Positions 7,040 through 9,619 of a DNA stretch of 9,619 nt are shown in pieces (within the stretch, counting starts at the first letter, position 1; each line of letters starts with the position of its first letter). The DNA lies in assembly GCA_900551225.1 (NCBI GenBank), contig URUZ01000208.1, forward strand, positions 1 through 9,619. Reading direction: 5' to 3'. The DNA is from an uncultured Clostridium sp. (lineage in GTDB: Bacteria > Bacillota > Clostridia > Lachnospirales > Lachnospiraceae). The position numbers and the translations under genes are program-made. A model generated the notes under the pieces. It worked only from the letters and a program-made list of their open reading frames with translations, did no database searches and was not told the DNA's origin.

Positions 7040-7690
7040 ATGGATATGAGAGCAGTATTTGAGGAGAGGCCGGTGCTGGCCATTATGAGGAATGTCCCCA
7101 TGGAGGATACATTGGATTATGCGCGGGCAGTGGTGGACGGAGGTGTGACCATATTTGAGGTGGCCCTCAACTCCGTCAATGGATATGAGCAGATTGCCAT
7201 GCTGAGGAAGGAATTCGGAACAGATGTGATGATCGGCGCGGGAACCGCCATCACCGTGGAGCGGGCAAGCCGGGCCATGGAGGCAGGGGCAGGTTTCCTG
7301 CTGACCCCCTCCACCCAGGCGGAGATACTGGACTACTGCCGGGAACGGCAGATTCCCTTTCTTCCCGGCGCCCTGACGCCCTCGGATGTGGCCATGTGCG
7401 TGAACCGCGGATATCACACCATGAAGCTGTTCCCTGCGGGGGATATGCCCTCAGGCTATATAGGGAGCCTGAAGGGGCCATTTGACGATACGGAATATGT
7501 GGCCATCGGCGGTGTGAAGCTGGAGAATATCCGGGAGCTCTTTGGCAGAGGCTACCTGGGCGCCGGGCTGGGCAGCAACATCATGCCAAAGGAAGTGATC
7601 TGCGCCAAGGACTGGGCGGCCGGGTCCCGGTATATCAAAGGCCTGGTGGCGGAAGCGCTGGCAGGGCGGGAGCAGTTCCGGCAGGGATGA
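7040..7690 (+). CDS. dgoA: 2-dehydro-3-deoxy-6-phosphogalactonate (KDPG/KDPGal) aldolase
   Basis: This is a 216-residue class I aldolase of the KDPG/KHG family, a cytosolic TIM barrel that splits 2-keto-3-deoxy-6-phospho sugar acids into pyruvate and glyceraldehyde-3-phosphate. The Schiff-base lysine is Lys129 in MKLFPAGD, and the general acid/base Glu40 lies in IFEVALNS. Arg17 (AIMRN), GAGT (66-69), TPS (89-91) and PGALTPSD (109-116) complete the active site. Two positions point to the galacto form rather than the gluco form. The strand after Glu40 reads ALNS, as in E. coli DgoA (PLNS), where Eda has TLRT. The phosphate-side loop reads AIGGV (155-159), where Eda has a Thr before the Gly pair. 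GAGLGS (174-179) also matches DgoA. It lies between the kinase and dgoD, with a 37-nt gap to dgoD. Class is certain; KDPGal preference is inferred from residues recalled and from context, and a bifunctional enzyme is possible. Confidence 0.88.
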   Translation: MDMRAVFEERPVLAIMRNVPMEDTLDYARAVVDGGVTIFEVALNSVNGYEQIAMLRKEFGTDVMIGAGTAITVERASRAMEAGAGFLLTPSTQAEILDYCRERQIPFLPGALTPSDVAMCVNRGYHTMKLFPAGDMPSGYIGSLKGPFDDTEYVAIGGVKLENIRELFGRGYLGAGLGSNIMPKEVICAKDWAAGSRYIKGLVAEALAGREQFRQG

Positions 7691-7727
7691 ATCTGGATTC
7701 GATCGATAATGAAAGGAGCAGCAAAAG

Positions 7728-8876
7728 ATGAAAATAACAAAGGTGAATACATACCTGGTGCGCCCGCGCTGGGGATTTGTGGAGATACAGACGGATGATG
7801 GCTTTGAGGGCTGGGGTGAGGCTGTGCTGGAAGGCCACGCCTCCACCGTACTGACCTGTGTGGAGGAGATGAGCGAATATCTGATCGGCGCAGACCCAAG
7901 ACGTATCGAGGATATCTGGACCACACTGTACAGGGCGGGATTCTACCGCGGAGGCGGCATACTCATGAGCGCCATTGCAGGCATCGACCAGGCCCTGTGG
8001 GACATTAAGGGGAAATACTTCGGGGCCCCGGTGTACCAGCTCATGGGCGGCTGCTGCCGGGACAAGATGCGGGTATACAGCTGGGTGGGCGGCGATAGGC
8101 CCTCGGATGTGGGCTCTGCGGCTAAGGAGCGGATGGATGCAGGCTTTACGGCAGTGAAGATGAACGCCACCGAGGAGCTTCAATATATCGACAGCTATGA
8201 GAAGGTGGACCAGGTGCTGGAGCGGGTTGCAGCGATCCGGGAGTCCTGCGGCAAGTATTTCGGCATAGCCATTGATTTTCACGGACGGGTGCACAAGCCC
8301 ATGGCCAAGGTGCTGGCTAAGAAACTGGAGGAATATGACCCCATGTTCTTGGAGGAGCCGGTGCTCTGCGAACACATGGAGGTGTTTAAGGAGATCGCCG
8401 CCTGCTGCAACGTGCCCATCGCCACAGGGGAGCGCCTATTCTCCAAATACGATTTTAAACGGCTTTTTGAGGCTGGCGGAGTGGATATTATCCAGCCTGA
8501 CCTGTCCCACGCGGGGGGCATCACAGAGGTGAAGAAGATTGCCGCCATGGCGGAGGCCTATGACGTGGCCCTGGCGCCCCACTGCCCCCTGGGACCCATC
8601 GCTCTGGCCGCCTGCCTGCAGGTGGACGCCACCAGCTACAACGCTGTGATCCAGGAGCAGAGCATGGGGATTCACTATAATGTGGGTAAGACTGTGCTGG
8701 ATTATGTGAAGAACAAGGAGGACTTTGTGTTCGCAGACGGATACGTGAACCTTCCTGTAAAGCCGGGCCTGGGCGTGGAGGTGAACCGGGAGCTGGTGCT
8801 GGAGGAGAGCAAAACGCCCCATCACTGGAAGAACCCGGTGTGGCGGCACAAGGACGGGTCAATTGCCGAATGGTGA
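7728..8876 (+). CDS. dgoD: D-galactonate dehydratase
   Basis: This 382-residue member of the mandelate racemase branch of the enolase superfamily has exactly the length of E. coli DgoD and, as I recall that protein, aligns with it essentially without gaps. It dehydrates D-galactonate to 2-keto-3-deoxy-D-galactonate using Mg2+. Metal ligands are Asp183 (AIDFHGR), Glu209 (MFLEEPV) and Glu235 (ATGERLF); the acid/base pair is His185 and His285 (LAPHCPLGP); Glu310 lies in VIQEQSMGIHYN. Other matching blocks are YRAGFYRGG, MSAIAGIDQALWDIKGK, YSWVGGDRP, QPDLSHAGGITE and the C-terminus SIAEW. The N-terminal capping domain is residues 1-120 and the barrel about 130-370. The start is fixed by AAAGGAG at 7712-7718. 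The stop codon TGA is also the first base triplet of a 14-bp tandem repeat. This is the most specific functional call in the window and sets the substrate for the two genes before it. Confidence 0.95.
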   Translation: MKITKVNTYLVRPRWGFVEIQTDDGFEGWGEAVLEGHASTVLTCVEEMSEYLIGADPRRIEDIWTTLYRAGFYRGGGILMSAIAGIDQALWDIKGKYFGAPVYQLMGGCCRDKMRVYSWVGGDRPSDVGSAAKERMDAGFTAVKMNATEELQYIDSYEKVDQVLERVAAIRESCGKYFGIAIDFHGRVHKPMAKVLAKKLEEYDPMFLEEPVLCEHMEVFKEIAACCNVPIATGERLFSKYDFKRLFEAGGVDIIQPDLSHAGGITEVKKIAAMAEAYDVALAPHCPLGPIALAACLQVDATSYNAVIQEQSMGIHYNVGKTVLDYVKNKEDFVFADGYVNLPVKPGLGVEVNRELVLEESKTPHHWKNPVWRHKDGSIAEW

Positions 8877-8915
8877 CGGTGATTTCATGACGGTGATGTC
8901 ATGACGGTGATGTCA
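8874..8915 (+). repeat. Three tandem copies of a 14-bp unit starting on the dgoD stop codon
   Basis: The unit TGACGGTGATGTCA repeats head to tail at 8874-8887 (with one G to T change), 8888-8901 and 8902-8915. Each unit has inverted ends (TGAC and GTCA) around a 6-nt loop, so it can form small stems and behaves as a symmetric site. Because 14 is not a multiple of 3, the TGA at the head of each copy falls in all three frames. No T-run follows, so this is not an intrinsic terminator. Confidence 0.85.
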
Positions 8916-8925
8916 TAAAAACTGC

Positions 8926-8953
8926 TTGTAATATTCTGGAACTATAGTATAAT
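8926..8953 (+). promoter_or_regulatory. Sigma-A type promoter for the thiM riboswitch leader
   Basis: TATAAT at 8948-8953 matches the -10 consensus fully. TTGTAA at 8926-8931 (4 of 6) lies 16 bp upstream. The region is AT-rich, unlike its surroundings. Transcription would begin near 8960, just before the riboswitch. Confidence 0.7.
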
Positions 8954-8970
8954 AAAATGCGTAAATAAAA

Positions 8971-9053
8971 ACGGGGAGCTCACAGAAGTGGGCTGAGAGG
9001 AAGCTGACACTGCTTTAACCCATAACCTGATTTGGATAATGCCAACGTAGGGA
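8971..9053 (+). ncRNA. TPP (THI-box) riboswitch
   Basis: The conserved blocks of the thiamine pyrophosphate aptamer occur in order: GGGG at 8973-8976, GGCTGAGA at 8991-8998, ACCC at 9018-9021, AACCTGA at 9024-9030, TTGGATAATGCCAA at 9032-9045 and CGTAGGGA at 9046-9053. The hairpin TTGG/CCAA is the P5 arm, and AAGC/GCTT (9001-9015) forms the optional P3a stem. GGCTGAGA binds the pyrimidine ring and the P4/P5 arm binds the pyrophosphate through Mg2+. The following terminator and thiM gene show that TPP excess should switch off thiazole salvage. I could not identify the antiterminator pairing with confidence. Confidence 0.96.
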
Positions 9054-9075
9054 CATAAGCCGGTAGTCAACTCAT

Positions 9076-9115
9076 GCTGCGATGCCACCTTTATTGGTGG
9101 GTCGCAGCTTTTTTT
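9076..9115 (+). terminator. Intrinsic terminator, expression platform of the TPP riboswitch
   Basis: GCTGCGA (9076-9082) pairs with TCGCAGC (9102-9108), and CCACC (9085-9089) pairs with GGTGG (9096-9100) around the loop TTTATT. Seven T residues follow at 9109-9115. The small internal loop (TG against G) is the only break. It lies 22 nt after the aptamer and before thiM, as expected for control by premature termination. It can also stop transcripts reading in from dgoD. Confidence 0.92.
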
Positions 9116-9171
9116 ATACGGTGAAATACTGCGTCTTCATCCAAACGAAGAACACAAGACAAGGAGGAACC

Positions 9172-9619
9172 ATGTTTCAAGAATGCCTGGAAAATGTAAG
9201 AAGTAAAGCACCCCTGATCCACAACATCACCAATTATGTGACGGTGAATGATGTGGCAAACATGCTGCTGGCCAGTGGGGCAAGCCCCATTATGGCGGAC
9301 GATGCCGGGGAGGTGGAGGAGATCACTTCCATATGCAATGGTTTGAACATCAACATCGGCACCCTCAACAGCAGGACTATCCCGTCCATGACGGCGGCCG
9401 GGAAGAAGGCCGCGGCCCTGGGCCATGTGACTGTACTGGACCCGGTGGGAGCGGGGGCCAGCGCCCTTCGCACCGGCACTGCCCTTTCCCTGATTAAGGA
9501 GATCCGATTTACCGCCATACGCGGCAACATTTCCGAGATTAAAACCCTGTCTGCCGGCAGCGGAAGCACCAGAGGCGTGGATGCGGATGTGGCTGACGCG
9601 GGGACAGAGGACAATTTAG
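9172..9619 (+). CDS. thiM: Hydroxyethylthiazole kinase, 3' end outside window
   Basis: The first 149 residues of ThiM, usually about 265-275 long, are visible; the frame runs off the right edge with no stop. ThiM phosphorylates 4-methyl-5-(2-hydroxyethyl)thiazole with ATP, the thiazole salvage step of thiamine biosynthesis in the cytosol. PLIHNITNYVTVNDVANMLL (14-33), SGASPIMADD (35-44), INIGTL (60-65), VLDPVGAGAS (88-97) and IRGNISEI (116-123) are characteristic of the family. The catalytic Cys region and final ATP-binding loop lie beyond the edge. The start is set by AAGGAGG at 9161-9167, with a 4-nt gap. The TPP riboswitch and terminator in the leader independently support the identification. 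thiE, thiD or other thiamine genes probably follow but are not seen. Confidence 0.95.
   Translation, partial: MFQECLENVRSKAPLIHNITNYVTVNDVANMLLASGASPIMADDAGEVEEITSICNGLNINIGTLNSRTIPSMTAAGKKAAALGHVTVLDPVGAGASALRTGTALSLIKEIRFTAIRGNISEIKTLSAGSGSTRGVDADVADAGTEDNL

Noticed and set aside
5696..7417. A 573-codon open frame on the minus strand opposite the transporter end, kinase and aldolase
   Set aside because: It lies opposite three genes with clear family motifs, and its translation is rich in His, Pro, Arg and Gln with no domain look. This is the usual result of GC-rich codon use on the other strand.
7635..8375. A 246-codon minus-strand open frame inside dgoD
   Set aside because: It is antisense to a protein with every DgoD active-site residue in place, and its composition is not protein-like.
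9133..9160. GTCTT/AAGAC and CTTC/GAAG pairings before thiM as a further regulatory stem
   Set aside because: The stems are short with large loops and could arise by chance. The aptamer and terminator already explain the leader.
1..9619. CRISPR arrays, tRNA or rRNA genes, insertion sequences, attachment sites
   Set aside because: I saw no regularly spaced repeats with spacers, no tRNA-like or rRNA-like segments, and no transposase or integrase motif. The only repeats are the short ones listed.

Overview
The window reads as ordinary chromosome from a fairly GC-rich anaerobic Firmicute, most likely a gut Lachnospiraceae/Clostridia member. The evidence is strong AGGAGG-type ribosome binding sites, a HisKA_3-type two-component pair with a Gram-positive style 7TM sensor, a TPP riboswitch acting through a terminator in front of thiM, and the codon style. 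GC was judged by eye, not computed. Every gene I accept is on the + strand. The long minus-strand open frames are shadows of GC-rich coding sequence.

Layout. Positions 3-2561 hold the C-terminal part of a very large polytopic membrane protein, cut by the left edge. A near-consensus sigma-A promoter (TTGACT, 17 bp, TATAAT) follows at 2569-2597, with a palindrome between its boxes. Next comes a head-to-tail run: sensor histidine kinase (2627-4249), NarL/LuxR-type response regulator (4346-4987), EamA/DMT transporter (4999-6018), PfkB sugar-acid kinase (6047-6997), KDPG/KDPGal-type aldolase (7040-7690) and D-galactonate dehydratase DgoD (7728-8876). A three-copy 14-bp tandem repeat starts on the dgoD stop codon. 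Then come a second promoter (8926-8953), a TPP riboswitch (about 8971-9053), an intrinsic terminator (9076-9115) and the first 149 codons of thiM, cut by the right edge.

How the genes work together. The last three genes of the run form a De Ley-Doudoroff type D-galactonate pathway. DgoD dehydrates galactonate to 2-keto-3-deoxygalactonate, the kinase phosphorylates it at C6, and the aldolase splits the product into pyruvate and glyceraldehyde-3-phosphate. The kinase is a PfkB (ribokinase) protein rather than the E. coli DgoK type. The two-component pair and the DMT transporter sit directly upstream on the same strand. The gap is 11 nt between regulator and transporter and 28 nt between transporter and kinase, and I see no terminator between them. 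A sensor-transporter-catabolism transcription unit is therefore plausible but not proven. The thiM unit is a separate thiamine-salvage gene under its own riboswitch.

I did not find a clearly undescribed defence or mobile system. The points most worth a second look are the possible link between the two-component system and galactonate use, the repeat-built C-terminal tail of the transporter, the tandem repeat on the dgoD stop codon, and the operator-like palindrome inside the kinase promoter.
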